Program-made: the position numbers and the translations under genes | In this document: positions 9,114 through 18,460 of the stretch, piece after piece | Layout: each line of letters begins with the position of its first letter | Numbering within the stretch: the stretch's first letter is position 1 | The notes under the pieces: generated by a model | Told to the model about the DNA's origin: nothing | Databases searched by the model: none | What the model saw: the letters and a program-made list of their open reading frames with translations, nothing else | Assembly (NCBI GenBank): GCA_963832365.1 | Contig: CAWHUL010000020.1 | Span: 1 to 64,000, forward strand | Source of the DNA: CAWBRT01 sp963832365 | GTDB lineage: Bacteria > Acidobacteriota > Terriglobia > Terriglobales > Acidobacteriaceae | DNA length: 64,000 nucleotides | Reading direction: 5' to 3'

Positions 9114-9629
9114 GTATATACTCACGTAGCTCCGACCCAAAGCCATGAGTCCGGCAACTACCAGAACATGACCTCGGCCCCGCAGCTGCCGAACTACCTG
9201 GGACTGCCCTTCCGCATCCTGGTGTCTCCGTTCGTCAACTTCGACCCCGAGAACCGGGTCACCGACATCATGATGTTCAACAGCCGCAACCTCGGCGCCC
9301 TGATCGTGGACGAAGATCCCCACGTGAAGAGCTGGGAAGATGGACAGTACAACATCATGAACATGTCCATCGAAGAGACGTACGGCTTCGGCATTCTGAA
9401 CGAAGGACAGGCTATCGCGGTCGCCAAGAACGTGAAGATCCGTCCGAACGAGTTCGTCATGCCGGCTCGCACGGACGGTGGGCAGCAGCACATACCAGGT
9501 CTCTTCTTCCTGTGGGCGGGCAAGCGCCTCGCGCGCGGGCGTCGGCTCCGGCCCGGAGCCAGGGTCTGTTGTAGAAACAAACGCACACCAGCCCGCCACC
9601 TGGCGAACGGCCGCTGGCTTCTCCGGTAG
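9114..9629 (+). pseudogene. Phage capsid-like protein fragment
   Basis: An open frame without a plausible start carries a coherent stretch from about 9140 to 9480: 'LPNYLGLPFRILVSPFVNFD', 'DIMMFNSRNLGALIVDEDPH' and 'ETYGFGILNEGQAIAVAKNV'. The pattern of a strand ending in a structural residue, then 'LGALIVDEDP' and 'YGFGILNEGQAI', resembles the late part of HK97-fold major capsid or encapsulin-like proteins. After about 9480 the translation becomes Arg-rich and loses this character, so a frameshift or truncation is likely there. The start is also missing. I hold the capsid identification as tentative; a fold search would decide. Confidence 0.35.
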
Positions 9630-10272
9630 AAGCTGACGCTCCGTTCAGGCTGGCTTTTGAAGTGACTGGCGTTTGAGGTGACGCCGACGACTCCGGGCTG
9701 GTAATCGTCGGGTTGGGATGATCATGGGCTTGGTCTTGTGACGAGAACATTGGGCTGGTGGGTATGGGTGTTGATGGGAGAACAGAGTGGTGATGATTGA
9801 ATAGAAGATGATGATGGTGTACGACGTTCGCTGTGCTGTTCTTCGCCGCCGGCCCGGTGAGGCCGGCGAGATCAGCAGTGAATCGGCGCTAGAAAAACTC
9901 GTGCTCAGCGCTGTCGCAGCCATGTGTTTCATCAGGGCCTGAGCATCTTACCGGCGGTTTTCTCGGCGCTCGACCCGGCCACGACCTAGAGCAAGCCCTT
10001 GGCTCAGAGTTGGCCGATAGTAACTCCGGAGTAACCGCCGCGCAGGATGCCGCCGGGCTCACCGAGGGTGTCTGATTGAGGTGCTCGCAGTGCGACCAAA
10101 CGCCGATCTCATCCCGCATCTCGACGACCATGTCGTGCAAAAAACGAAGGTGCGGCAGGCTGGGATGCTCCTGTGCGATTCGAGCAGCCATTCCAGTTGA
10201 AAGAACTGCATGGTGGATTGAACCCGGCCGGGCGAGCGTCCGGGCAATCCCTTGTACTAAAAACAGCGGTCC
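9630..10272. other. Long intergenic region, no supported gene
   Basis: Open frames are short and mutually exclusive. On the minus strand at about 10215-10070, two frames together give a coherent-looking stretch ('MQFFQLEWLLESH' then 'RFLHDMVVEMRDEIGVW'), which may be the start of a decayed gene that I cannot name. Otherwise nothing recognisable. Confidence 0.35.
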
Positions 10273-12006
10273 CTAGTAGGTCAACTTTTTCCTCTGAGAA
10301 GGTGGAATCTTGCTATCACGCTCCCACTTCAAAACCGGAGGCACAAACCCCGTAGGCCGTTCGATAGCGACATTTAGAAATGTCGGTTTCTCTTGAGACA
10401 GCGCCCACTGAATGCCTTCTTCGATATGCGCATTGTCGCTGATGTTGATTGCATCGATACCGAATCCTTTAGCTACGGCGACTGAATCGATCGGGCAGAA
10501 ATCTACGGCAAAGTATCTCTCGTTATAGTAGAGCCGCTGAATCGTTTTGATCCAGCCATAGGAATTGTTTTCAAAGTTAACGAATATAATCGGCAGGCCT
10601 AGCCTCTTAGCAGTCTCCAAATCACCGAGAGCCATTCCCAAACTGGCGTCGCCCATCAAAGAAAATACTGTGGCATCGGGCTTCGCAACTTTGACGCCAA
10701 TCGCGGCCGGCAATGCGTAGCCCAAGCTACCGTGGGCTCTGGGCAGCACATTCCATCGGCCAGCTCTTTTTGACCTGACGTACGACGAAATATATGGGGT
10801 CGGGGTGCCCGCGTCTCCCACGAGGATCGTGTTGTGATCCGTCAATTGCTCCAGCGCGCTGAAAAACCTGCATGGAAGAACCAGATTGCTTTCGGTGAGC
10901 ATCTCCTGCTCAATCCTTCTTCTCTTTTCGATAACCTTATTACGGACCCACGAGTTCCACGTGTCGTATCGGTCAGCCAAACGGCTTTTTGCCGCCAGCA
11001 TTTCACGATTCAAGTTGCATAAGAACTCGTTAACGTCGCTCACGATAGCGACATCCACAGGCGTATTCAGCCCTATCCCATCCTCGCCAATGTCGACTTG
11101 AATCACCTTGGCATCTTTATTGATTGCAATCTTCCCCATCGTGGTTACGTTGTTTAACTTCGAGCCTAGTACTAGAACAAGGTCAGCCTGCTGGATAGTA
11201 GCCAGCCCTTCCTCCGAGCCACCATTCGATCCAATAACTCCAACGGCATTGTTCGCGAATTCCTGAACACTGCCTTTTCCATTCACCGTTGTTACCACCG
11301 GAACGTTATAACCGGCCCTGAACTGCTCCAACTGCTCATAGGCGTCGGAAAGATGCACGCCGCCCCCCGCCAAAATGATCGGTCGCACGGACTGGCAAAA
11401 CAGATCAACAACTCTGTCGATATCCTGGCTGGTCGGCCCGCATCTGAAAGGGACCTGGGCCGAAGTCGCCTCAAGCGCTCTCAGTTCTTTGGCAGAGAAC
11501 TCCACCGGCTGTTCCAAAATATTTTCCGGCAGTGCAAGATGTACTGCCCCGGGGACGCCTCCGGTAGCCATTCGAAAGGCTTTTCGAAATAGCTGGGGGA
11601 TTTTGGAAGCCACTCTAATTTTGGTGTTCCACTTGGTAACAGCCTTGAACAACAATTCCTGGTCAACGTCCGTCAACGCGTTAGTCTGTTCGCTGCTCAT
11701 CGTGATGTCGGACGACAGACATATCATGGGGATGCAGGAATTGTTGGCCTCGCTTACGGCGGGAATCACATATAAAGCTCCACCGCCGCTTGGCGTCTCC
11801 ACCACACCCGGTTTCCTCGATACCCGCGCATAACCATCGGCCATGTATCCCGCATTGCGCTCATCCCTGGTCAGGATGTGTTGAATCTCCGCGGTTCGGC
11901 CAGCGAAGGAATCGTGGACGTTCATGCTGGTATCCCCGGGGACGCCAAATACATGTTTCACTTTATGTGCGATTAACATCTCTACGACTGCGTCCGAACC
12001 CCTCAT
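10273..12006 (-). CDS. Thiamine diphosphate-dependent enzyme, acetolactate synthase-like
   Basis: A 577-residue ThDP enzyme with the three-domain layout of the acetohydroxyacid synthase/benzoylformate decarboxylase/oxalyl-CoA decarboxylase group. The N-terminal domain has 'GVPGDTSMNVHDS' and the cofactor-activating glutamate in 'TRDERNAGYMADGYAR' (about residue 49). The C-terminal domain has the ThDP-binding motif that begins 'LMGDASLG' and ends 'NFENNSYGW'. The start ATG follows AGGAGG. It is the last gene of the minus-strand operon that begins with the flavin dehydrogenase genes, 150 bases beyond the beta subunit. It could decarboxylate or ligate a 2-oxo acid made by that dehydrogenase. Whether it is a decarboxylase or a synthase cannot be said. 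Confidence 0.85.
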   Translation of the reverse strand: MRGSDAVVEMLIAHKVKHVFGVPGDTSMNVHDSFAGRTAEIQHILTRDERNAGYMADGYARVSRKPGVVETPSGGGALYVIPAVSEANNSCIPMICLSSDITMSSEQTNALTDVDQELLFKAVTKWNTKIRVASKIPQLFRKAFRMATGGVPGAVHLALPENILEQPVEFSAKELRALEATSAQVPFRCGPTSQDIDRVVDLFCQSVRPIILAGGGVHLSDAYEQLEQFRAGYNVPVVTTVNGKGSVQEFANNAVGVIGSNGGSEEGLATIQQADLVLVLGSKLNNVTTMGKIAINKDAKVIQVDIGEDGIGLNTPVDVAIVSDVNEFLCNLNREMLAAKSRLADRYDTWNSWVRNKVIEKRRRIEQEMLTESNLVLPCRFFSALEQLTDHNTILVGDAGTPTPYISSYVRSKRAGRWNVLPRAHGSLGYALPAAIGVKVAKPDATVFSLMGDASLGMALGDLETAKRLGLPIIFVNFENNSYGWIKTIQRLYYNERYFAVDFCPIDSVAVAKGFGIDAINISDNAHIEEGIQWALSQEKPTFLNVAIERPTGFVPPVLKWERDSKIPPSQRKKLTY

Positions 12007-12158
12007 AAACCGCCTCCTGATGTTTGCGCAGCTAGATTTGGACTGGGATGAGTATCAGTAGTAATCCAAAGTGCGACTGCCCCAACATGCGTGAAGTGCA
12101 TAACAATCTGTTCTGCGTGCCGCCAGTCGTGATGAACTAAAGTTTGGCGCCGCTCTGG

Positions 12159-13289
12159 TTAATGGTTCATGTTTTCTACACAATCCGCGATTATCTGTCC
12201 CGTGATTGGCGCCAGCGCAATACCGTCGCCCTCATGCCCGGCCGCCATAATCAGGCCCGGCAGGCTTTGTACTGGCCCCAGAATGGGCATGCCATCAGGC
12301 GTCCGCGGTCGCAGGCCAGCAAAGGCGCGGACCAGGTTCACCCTGCCCAAGCGAGGCATGAGCCGGCAGATATGGTCGGCGACTGCTTTTATCCCGTCCA
12401 AGGTGGTATGGCGATCAAAGCCAACAAACTCACGCGTGCTCCCAAGCAGCAAGCCTCCGCTCCTGGTCTGCTCGACAATTAATCCCACGCCCAGCCGGTG
12501 CTGGCGCTGGTTCATGTCAAGCAACTCCGGATGGTGTTTCGCGGTCAGGTAACAAGCACAAAGCAACAAGTGCCTTACGGTTCCTGGCGGCAACTGTTCT
12601 GTGACCAGGATCTGTCCGCGTCGCGGGATAATCGGAGGCTCGTAGCCGTATTTCTGGGTCAGCATCGGCGCCCACACCGCAGCCGCGTTTACCACGCAGT
12701 CACCATAGATCGGTCCTTCGTCGGTGAGAACACCTCGTACCCGTCCATCGGTTATTACAAGATCGGTTACGGCAACACCGAGACGGAGATCAGCGCCATA
12801 CTGACGAGCAGCCCGGCTGAAACCGCGCGTCACCATCAGTGGGTTTACCTGGATATCCGCGGCACAGAACGTTGCGCCCCAAAGGTGCTCGCCCAGCATG
12901 GGCTCCAGTTCGCGAGCCTCCTTGATGTCGAGCAACTCCACATTCAGTCCCGATTGGCGCTGTTGATCGAGCGTGTGCCGCATGAGTTCCGCTTGCGCTT
13001 CATCTTCAATCAGGCACATGCCGCCGCGCGGTTCGTATTCAAGGTCGTAGCCGAGTTCCTCGCCCAATGTGCGGTACAAGGCAATGCTCTTAAGGGCCAT
13101 TTCCAGGTGTGGACCCGGAGTCTTGGTCTGTAGGAAGAGAGTACCGTCGCAAGCGCCGGACGCACCGGCCGCAAGATTCTGCTTTTCCAGCAAGATGACC
13201 TTGTGGTGTCGCTTCGCAAGACAATAAGCGACAGCTGTCCCTATGATTCCGCCGCCTATAACAATTACATTTGCACCGCTGCGCGCCAC
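12159..13289 (-). CDS. FAD-dependent amino acid/amine dehydrogenase, beta subunit (HcnC/OoxB-like)
   Basis: A D-amino-acid-oxidase-fold flavoprotein of about 376 residues. 'VIVIGGGIIGTAVAYCLA' is the dinucleotide-binding motif, 'ILLEKQNLAAGASGA' the second FAD-contacting strand, and the C-terminus has 'GLRPRTPDGMPILGP' with a final 'AAGHEGDGIALAPITG', as in glycine and sarcosine oxidases. With the two genes transcribed before it, it matches the catalytic subunit of heterotrimeric dehydrogenases such as hydrogen cyanide synthase, octopine/nopaline oxidase and D-hydroxyproline dehydrogenase. I chose GTG 13289 because GAGG lies six bases upstream; TTG 13292 is possible. The substrate is probably a secondary amine or imino acid. 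Confidence 0.82.
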   Translation of the reverse strand: MARSGANVIVIGGGIIGTAVAYCLAKRHHKVILLEKQNLAAGASGACDGTLFLQTKTPGPHLEMALKSIALYRTLGEELGYDLEYEPRGGMCLIEDEAQAELMRHTLDQQRQSGLNVELLDIKEARELEPMLGEHLWGATFCAADIQVNPLMVTRGFSRAARQYGADLRLGVAVTDLVITDGRVRGVLTDEGPIYGDCVVNAAAVWAPMLTQKYGYEPPIIPRRGQILVTEQLPPGTVRHLLLCACYLTAKHHPELLDMNQRQHRLGVGLIVEQTRSGGLLLGSTREFVGFDRHTTLDGIKAVADHICRLMPRLGRVNLVRAFAGLRPRTPDGMPILGPVQSLPGLIMAAGHEGDGIALAPITGQIIADCVENMNH

Positions 13290-13333
13290 CAATCACCTCG
13301 GATTCTGAATCTCACGCACTCGAATTGCCGGCT

Positions 13334-14734
13334 TCATTTCGCTTCCGCAAGAGCGCCCAACGGAATCGGCTTGATAGGAACTCTAGGCGTATCCATCTGG
13401 ACCGTCTCCAGCGGCACACCGCGCTTCCTGGCGATCAAACGAGAAATCACCGAACCGCACATCCGTCCCTGGCACGGGCCCATACCCGCCCGAGTATGCA
13501 CCTTCACCCCTCTGACAGTGAAATCGTTTTCCGCGCCGATGGCGTTCAAGATCTGAGCAACCGATACGTTTTCACAACGGCAGATGATCGTGTCGTCCGT
13601 TATCAAGTCCAGGATCGCGGGCTTGAGCTGCATCATTGCACCCGCCAACTCCGCGAACTTCCTGGCATGCACCAGCCGCTTGCGGGCCACTTTCTCTCGC
13701 TTGGCGGTACTATTGGGTTCTGCTCTCCCGAGCGCACGGACGGCGGCAAGGCCGGCGATCAGCCCTTCCTCAAGTGCCACGTCGGCGCCGCCGATTCCTC
13801 CCACTTCACCCGCAACATAAACTCCCTCCACGGTTGTCTGTTGGTCGGCGTCATGCCAGGTTCCCCAACCGCCGGTGGTCCAGTTGAATTCGAGCTTGCA
13901 TCCGATGTTTCGTGTCAACTGCAAAGATGGCAAAAACCCATACGACAGGCACAGGGTATCGGCCTCAAGTGTCCGCTCGGTGCCGGCAATGACATGCCAC
14001 TCCGCGTCCACTTTGGCGATAACAACCGCTTCGAGCTGATCTTTGCCCAAGGCGCGTACCGGAACGTGGCTATGCCGGAACGGAATGCCTGCTTTCTTAA
14101 TGGCCGTCCAGTAACGCATTCCTTCCCGCATTTTCCCCCAATGCCCAATCGAGCGCAGCGCGTTCTCCATGGACACAGGAGGATGATCCGATGCCTCTAG
14201 AATTTCCAGCACATCCGCTCCGCACTCCGCCAATTGACTGGCGACCTTCAATTGCAGAGGGCCTACTCCGGCGAGCACTACACGACGTCCCGGCAAGATG
14301 CGTTGCCTCACCAGCAAGGACTGAGCTGCACCTCCCATCATCACCCCTGGCAGGGTCCAGCCCGGAAATGGGACCGGCACCTCCTGTGCTCCCGGTGCGA
14401 GAATCAACTTATTGGCGCGAACTTCTTCCGTCCGTCCATCCCTGTAAAGTGCAAGCGTGCGGTCCGGAAAGATCGACCAAACGAGCGTATTTGGAAGAAA
14501 CTCAACCTGGGACTTCTTGACGCATTCGATTAGTTTGACACCTTCAACGTACTGCTCGCCCTCGGCGTTTGGATTCTTGAGCAAAAAGGAGTCGGGAACC
14601 TGCTTGTAAAACTGGCCACCAAGCGTCGAATACTCATCAATCAGGACGACCTCGATCCCCGCTTTCGAAGCCTCCAGCGCGGCGCTCAGACCTGCCGGCC
14701 CTCCGCCTACAATCAATAGCTCGAGTTCCCGCAT
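13334..14734 (-). CDS. FAD/NAD(P)-type dehydrogenase with BFD-like iron-sulfur domain, alpha subunit (HcnB/OoxA-like)
   Basis: A 466-residue two-domain protein. 'LLIVGGGPAGLSAALEASKA' at the start binds FAD, 'LILAPGAQEVPVPFPGW' is the typical second-motif region, and 'GVYVAGEVGGIGGADVALEEG' closes the flavin domain. The last 90 residues carry 'IICRCENVS' and 'GMGPCQGRMCG', a four-cysteine BFD-like [2Fe-2S] module. This architecture is that of the HcnB/OoxA/sarcosine-oxidase-alpha-like electron-transfer subunit. A strong AGGAGG lies seven bases before the ATG. It starts 12 bases beyond the gamma stop, so the operon is tight. Electrons from the beta flavin would pass through this subunit to the respiratory chain. 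Confidence 0.86.
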   Translation of the reverse strand: MRELELLIVGGGPAGLSAALEASKAGIEVVLIDEYSTLGGQFYKQVPDSFLLKNPNAEGEQYVEGVKLIECVKKSQVEFLPNTLVWSIFPDRTLALYRDGRTEEVRANKLILAPGAQEVPVPFPGWTLPGVMMGGAAQSLLVRQRILPGRRVVLAGVGPLQLKVASQLAECGADVLEILEASDHPPVSMENALRSIGHWGKMREGMRYWTAIKKAGIPFRHSHVPVRALGKDQLEAVVIAKVDAEWHVIAGTERTLEADTLCLSYGFLPSLQLTRNIGCKLEFNWTTGGWGTWHDADQQTTVEGVYVAGEVGGIGGADVALEEGLIAGLAAVRALGRAEPNSTAKREKVARKRLVHARKFAELAGAMMQLKPAILDLITDDTIICRCENVSVAQILNAIGAENDFTVRGVKVHTRAGMGPCQGRMCGSVISRLIARKRGVPLETVQMDTPRVPIKPIPLGALAEAK

Positions 14735-14746
14735 AGCATGCGCCTC

Positions 14747-15046
14747 CTATTCCATTCTCGTGCTAACGCACATACCGTCTTGCACCGGGATGATGCATGC
14801 GCGCACCCGCTCCCGACTGGCCACCGTAACCAGGCATTCGTAACACACACCCATGCCGCAAAACAGTCCTCGCGGCTGACCGTCCGGATGTGTGTGGCGA
14901 ATCACACGTCGACCCGAGGCTAGCAGGGCTGCCGCGAGCGATTCGCCTTCATAGGCCTGAATGTTTTCTCCGTCAACGCTAATTGTTACCGGACGGCCGC
15001 GCTCTACGGAATCGAGCCGTAACGGCATCGCGTTCGTGCGCTTCAT
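14747..15046 (-). CDS. (2Fe-2S)-binding protein, gamma subunit (HcnA-like)
   Basis: A 99-residue ferredoxin-like protein. 'ISVDGENIQAYEGESLAAAL' is the start of the HcnA/SoxA-type [2Fe-2S] fold, and 'GLFCGMGVCYECLVTV' supplies three of the cluster cysteines, with the fourth in 'RVRACII'. Such proteins are the small subunit of heterotrimeric amine dehydrogenases or the N-terminus of sarcosine oxidase alpha. I chose ATG 15046, preceded by GAGGG; a longer frame reaches 15187 but its extra residues have no family resemblance. It is the first gene of the four-gene minus-strand operon. Confidence 0.84.
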   Translation of the reverse strand: MKRTNAMPLRLDSVERGRPVTISVDGENIQAYEGESLAAALLASGRRVIRHTHPDGQPRGLFCGMGVCYECLVTVASRERVRACIIPVQDGMCVSTRME

Positions 15047-15511
15047 TGATGTACCCTCGGTAGAATGCCGTTGATGAAAATAGTCGCCGGGTCTTGGTGT
15101 GAAGGGCTCTTCTTCGATTCTAGTCGTGGAGCACGCGACGTACAGAACACAGGAGCGCGTCACAACTGCTTGTGCGTCGTCCCGCATCAGAAAGTGTCCA
15201 CCGTTGCGGGGTATTCTGCCACGGTCGAGATTTAGAATAAAGAGAATTCTGCGTATTAGCCCGGAAAATTCACGAACATGAAGACGCGGAAGCTCCCTTC
15301 TGCTACAAACATAGTGTCAAGTCAGTGTTAGGCGGTCCCGCTCGAGACACGATCTTTAGCTTGTCCGAGATGACATTGCTGTATATCTGAACCGCTGCTG
15401 TGGCATTTTCATGTGAGCAGAGCAGCCGGATTTCACTCAGGTCCAACGTGAAGTTTCGGCTTAGCTGCTAACCTTTATCTCTGCTCAGCTGACGATTCGC
15501 GTGAATTAATA
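15047..15511. other. Divergent promoter region
   Basis: Intergenic space between the minus-strand dehydrogenase operon and the plus-strand ligase/transporter genes, so it must hold promoters for both. I could not settle on -35/-10 pairs or an operator, and no regulator gene adjoins it. Confidence 0.45.
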
Positions 15512-16669
15512 TTGGACATACGCAAAGAACGGCAGTATCCTCTCTGTCACATTAGCGACATTCGATCAGCAGAATTTCGGGAATCCACCAGGGCATTCAG
15601 AATGATCTCAGCAGCCGAGCCGGCATTGTCTGAGCTTCGCGCAGATTGTCTTCTAGCTACCAAGCTGTGGGGGCGAACTTTCTCCGCGCTCACGGCGTTA
15701 ACCTTGCGCGAAAAAGGAGAAGACGCGGTCCATCGCCTTTGGTTCCAACTTCTGACGCGACACCAATTGGGTCATTACCGTGAAGGCCTGCGAAAGCTAG
15801 GCATCGGTGATAACGAACCGCCGGCGGTCGCGGCAGCGAAGTACCACTATTTCACCAACGTGCTAGGCGGCCTCGATTTGGAATATGTAGAAGAGTCTCC
15901 CAAGAAGGTGTGGATTCGCTATCTGGCGCCAATGTGGACCTATGCTGGTGTAGCCATGATGGCCATGCCCGGCGGTTTGCGCCGCACTATCTTTTCCGCC
16001 TGGCACCCAAGGAATGGTGCTGTGATGGGGTGTCCTCGCCTAGGATGGGTTAGCACAAAGTTCATCATGGAAGGCGATCCTTACGACGAGGGTTACTTCA
16101 TGGAGTACGACCATGATCTTGCGCCTGACGAGATCATGCGCTATGAGGTGGCAACGCACACGCCCGAGTGTGACCGCACCAAGCTGCCGACACTGGATCC
16201 GATTCAATGGCCTGAAGAGCGCAAGCTAAAAGCTAGGCGTAACTATTCCGCTGGCTACGTCCGCACAACCGTTGAAGTTCTTTACAGCATGTTCGGCACC
16301 GCCGCAACGCACTACATCGTCGAACAGACGATGCGTTGTCTTGCGATCCAGTACACGCATGAGTTTATGCGTGATGTGGAAATAGAAGGCTGCCACGATG
16401 CCTCGGCAGTGGCTTCGTACTTCAGCGAACTCTTGAGAGCCTGTGGCCAGGAGTTCGAATGTGAACAACTCAACGGCTCCAAGCACCGAATAATCCTGAA
16501 GAGCTTTAAGCCGTTCACGTCGCAGATCGAAGAAGGCCTGCGTGCGGGCTGTTTCGCTTTCCAGCAAATGAGTGCACGGCTAATCAGCGGCCGAGTGGCG
16601 GTTGCGCGACGTTATGAAAAAAGCCGCGAGATTTGGGTGATTGAGGATGTTGGGCATTGGCGTTGGTAG
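15512..16669 (+). CDS. Conserved hypothetical protein with two internal repeats
   Basis: A protein of up to 385 residues with no family I can name with certainty. The TTG at 15512 is a weak start; ATG 15602 ('MISAAEP') is a reasonable alternative, giving 355 residues. Two similar halves can be seen: 'VAAAKYHYFTNVLGGLDLEY' in the first half against 'ASAVASYFSELLRACGQEFE' in the second, each preceded by a helical stretch and followed by a charged strand ('KKVWIRYLAP' and 'SKHRIILKSFKP'). Between them is a Trp/Gly-rich segment 'WTYAGVAMMAMPGGLRR' and 'FSAWHPRNGAVMGCPRLGW'. It sits directly before an acyl-CoA ligase and may share its pathway. A relation to aminothiazoline-carboxylate hydrolase-like folds is possible but unproven. 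Confidence 0.6.
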   Translation: MDIRKERQYPLCHISDIRSAEFRESTRAFRMISAAEPALSELRADCLLATKLWGRTFSALTALTLREKGEDAVHRLWFQLLTRHQLGHYREGLRKLGIGDNEPPAVAAAKYHYFTNVLGGLDLEYVEESPKKVWIRYLAPMWTYAGVAMMAMPGGLRRTIFSAWHPRNGAVMGCPRLGWVSTKFIMEGDPYDEGYFMEYDHDLAPDEIMRYEVATHTPECDRTKLPTLDPIQWPEERKLKARRNYSAGYVRTTVEVLYSMFGTAATHYIVEQTMRCLAIQYTHEFMRDVEIEGCHDASAVASYFSELLRACGQEFECEQLNGSKHRIILKSFKPFTSQIEEGLRAGCFAFQQMSARLISGRVAVARRYEKSREIWVIEDVGHWRW

Positions 16670-16758
16670 CTGGAATTTTGCGGCTAAAAACACTCCGCAT
16701 TGCCAGCCGAGATGCCGCACATCAGTTTTAAGGCTTTCGTTACGAATGGGGACAATCA

Positions 16759-18339
16759 ATGGCTTACATCGACGATGTTACGTTGAGAGAGGTTCTGGAA
16801 ACTCGTGCCCGCGAGGATGGGAATCTTCCCTACTGTTTCTTCGAGGACGAGACGATCACGTTCGGTGCCCTTGAGAGTCGGGTCAACTGTTTAGCGAACG
16901 GCTTTCTTAAGCTCGGCTTGCGTGCAGGTGACCGTGTCGCAGTGATGCTGCCGAATCATCCTGACCATATTTACACGCTATATGCGCTCGTGAAGCTCGG
17001 GGTCGTGTTCATTCCCGTGAACGTAAACCTGAAGGGGGACAGTCTCGATCTTTTGTTGAATTTATCTGATCCGCGAGCGGTTGTAGCCGACCGGCGTTAC
17101 AGCGAGAGCCTTAGCGCGGTGCTTGCGCGGCCCCGCTCTGTTGAGTTTCTCGTGTGGCGTGGCGAAGGTGAAGTGGTAGAACTTCCGGTACAATGCGTGA
17201 CCACAATCGACGAGTTGAGCGCAAACTCGTCCGCTGCACCTCCCGCAGTGCCTGGGCCGGGACCTGACGACGTACTGCTGCTCAGTTATACGTCTGGGAC
17301 TACGGGGGTGCCGAAAGGTGCTCCGCTAACGGACCGGATGTGGAGGGCTTGCGCTTTCGGTTGTGGACTTGCAAGCGATGTTCGGCCGGGCGAAGTAATG
17401 CTGCTTTGGGAGCCTATTTACCATATCGGCGGAAGCCAAGGACTTCATCTTTGTCTCATTCGCCGAGCCATCGTGGCGATGCTTGAGCGTTTCAGTGCGT
17501 CACAGTTCTGGGACCAGGCCCGGCGCTACGCAGCAACCCAAATACATTACCTGGGCGGCATTCTCCAGATGCTGCTGGCACAGCCATCGCGCCCAAATGA
17601 CCGCGACCACAAGGTTCGCATTGCCTGGGGAGGTGGCTGCACGTTGGAGGCATGGCGTCCTTTTGAGGAGCGCTTCGGAGTCACGATCCATGAAGACTAC
17701 GGGATGACCGAGTGCTCAAGCATCACAACGGTGAACACGGAATGCAAGCTGGGATCGATTGGCAAACCCGTCGACTTCTTCGAGGTCCGGGTCGCAGACG
17801 AAAACGGTGTGCCGGCACGACCTAACGAATTCGGTGAGATACAGGTGCGGAGCAAGCAACCCGGATTGATCATTAAGGAATATTTCCGCAATCCCGAAGC
17901 GACGCGAGCGGCAATCGGCGAGGACGGTTGGTTCAAAACGGGTGACCTCGGTTCTATGGACGAAGAAGGCTTCCTATACTTCCGGGGCCGGACCAAGGAT
18001 TGCGTGCGCCGCGGCGGTGAAAACATTTCGGCGTGGGAAGTGGAAAGGGTTATCAATAAACATCCAGATGTCGAGGAAAGCGCTCTCGTCGGTGTTAAGA
18101 CAGACATCGGGTTAGATGACCTGAAAATCTTCATCAAAACAGCGCCTGGCCGCCCGCAGCTCGACCCAGGCGAGCTGATTGAGTGGTGTGAAGTCCACAT
18201 GCCCAAGTTTCAGGTGCCGCGATATGTAGCCTTCATTGATTCGTTCGATAAGACGCCCAGCCAGCGTATTAAGAAAGAACGTCTTTCCCGGTCGACCAGT
18301 GATTGCTGGGATCGCAAAGATTCCGCAGCGGTAAGGTAA
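16759..18339 (+). CDS. AMP-dependent acyl-CoA synthetase/ligase
   Basis: A 526-residue adenylate-forming enzyme that activates a carboxylic acid as acyl-AMP and then acyl-CoA. The P-loop motif 'LLSYTSGTTGVPKG' is near residue 180, 'EDYGMTECSS' is the adenylation motif, 'GWFKTGDLGSMDEEGFLYF' contains the conserved Asp of the hinge region and 'RGGENISAWEVE' follows. The C-terminal catalytic lysine is plausible in 'KTPSQRIKKERL'. Sequence flavour is that of crotonobetaine/carnitine and medium-chain ligases. It precedes a transporter, an enoyl-CoA hydratase and a quinone reductase on the same strand, so it likely starts a CoA-dependent degradative route for the imported compound. Confidence 0.9.
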   Translation: MAYIDDVTLREVLETRAREDGNLPYCFFEDETITFGALESRVNCLANGFLKLGLRAGDRVAVMLPNHPDHIYTLYALVKLGVVFIPVNVNLKGDSLDLLLNLSDPRAVVADRRYSESLSAVLARPRSVEFLVWRGEGEVVELPVQCVTTIDELSANSSAAPPAVPGPGPDDVLLLSYTSGTTGVPKGAPLTDRMWRACAFGCGLASDVRPGEVMLLWEPIYHIGGSQGLHLCLIRRAIVAMLERFSASQFWDQARRYAATQIHYLGGILQMLLAQPSRPNDRDHKVRIAWGGGCTLEAWRPFEERFGVTIHEDYGMTECSSITTVNTECKLGSIGKPVDFFEVRVADENGVPARPNEFGEIQVRSKQPGLIIKEYFRNPEATRAAIGEDGWFKTGDLGSMDEEGFLYFRGRTKDCVRRGGENISAWEVERVINKHPDVEESALVGVKTDIGLDDLKIFIKTAPGRPQLDPGELIEWCEVHMPKFQVPRYVAFIDSFDKTPSQRIKKERLSRSTSDCWDRKDSAAVR

Positions 18340-18460
18340 GTAGGCTTCGTGAGTTCGAGATGTTAATGGTTGGTACGCCGGAAGACTTTCGGATGTGAGT
18401 AGGGTCGCCCGCTAAACGGTTAGCAACGAGTACGTTCTGCTGCTTAAGGAGAAAACAGTT

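Noticed and set aside
10059..10247. A short minus-strand gene in the 9.6-10.3 kb gap
   Set aside because: Two frames give suggestive peptides, but neither has a start site or family resemblance.
13271..14200. A 309-codon plus-strand open frame
   Set aside because: It mirrors the alpha dehydrogenase subunit and is rich in rare combinations without motif support.
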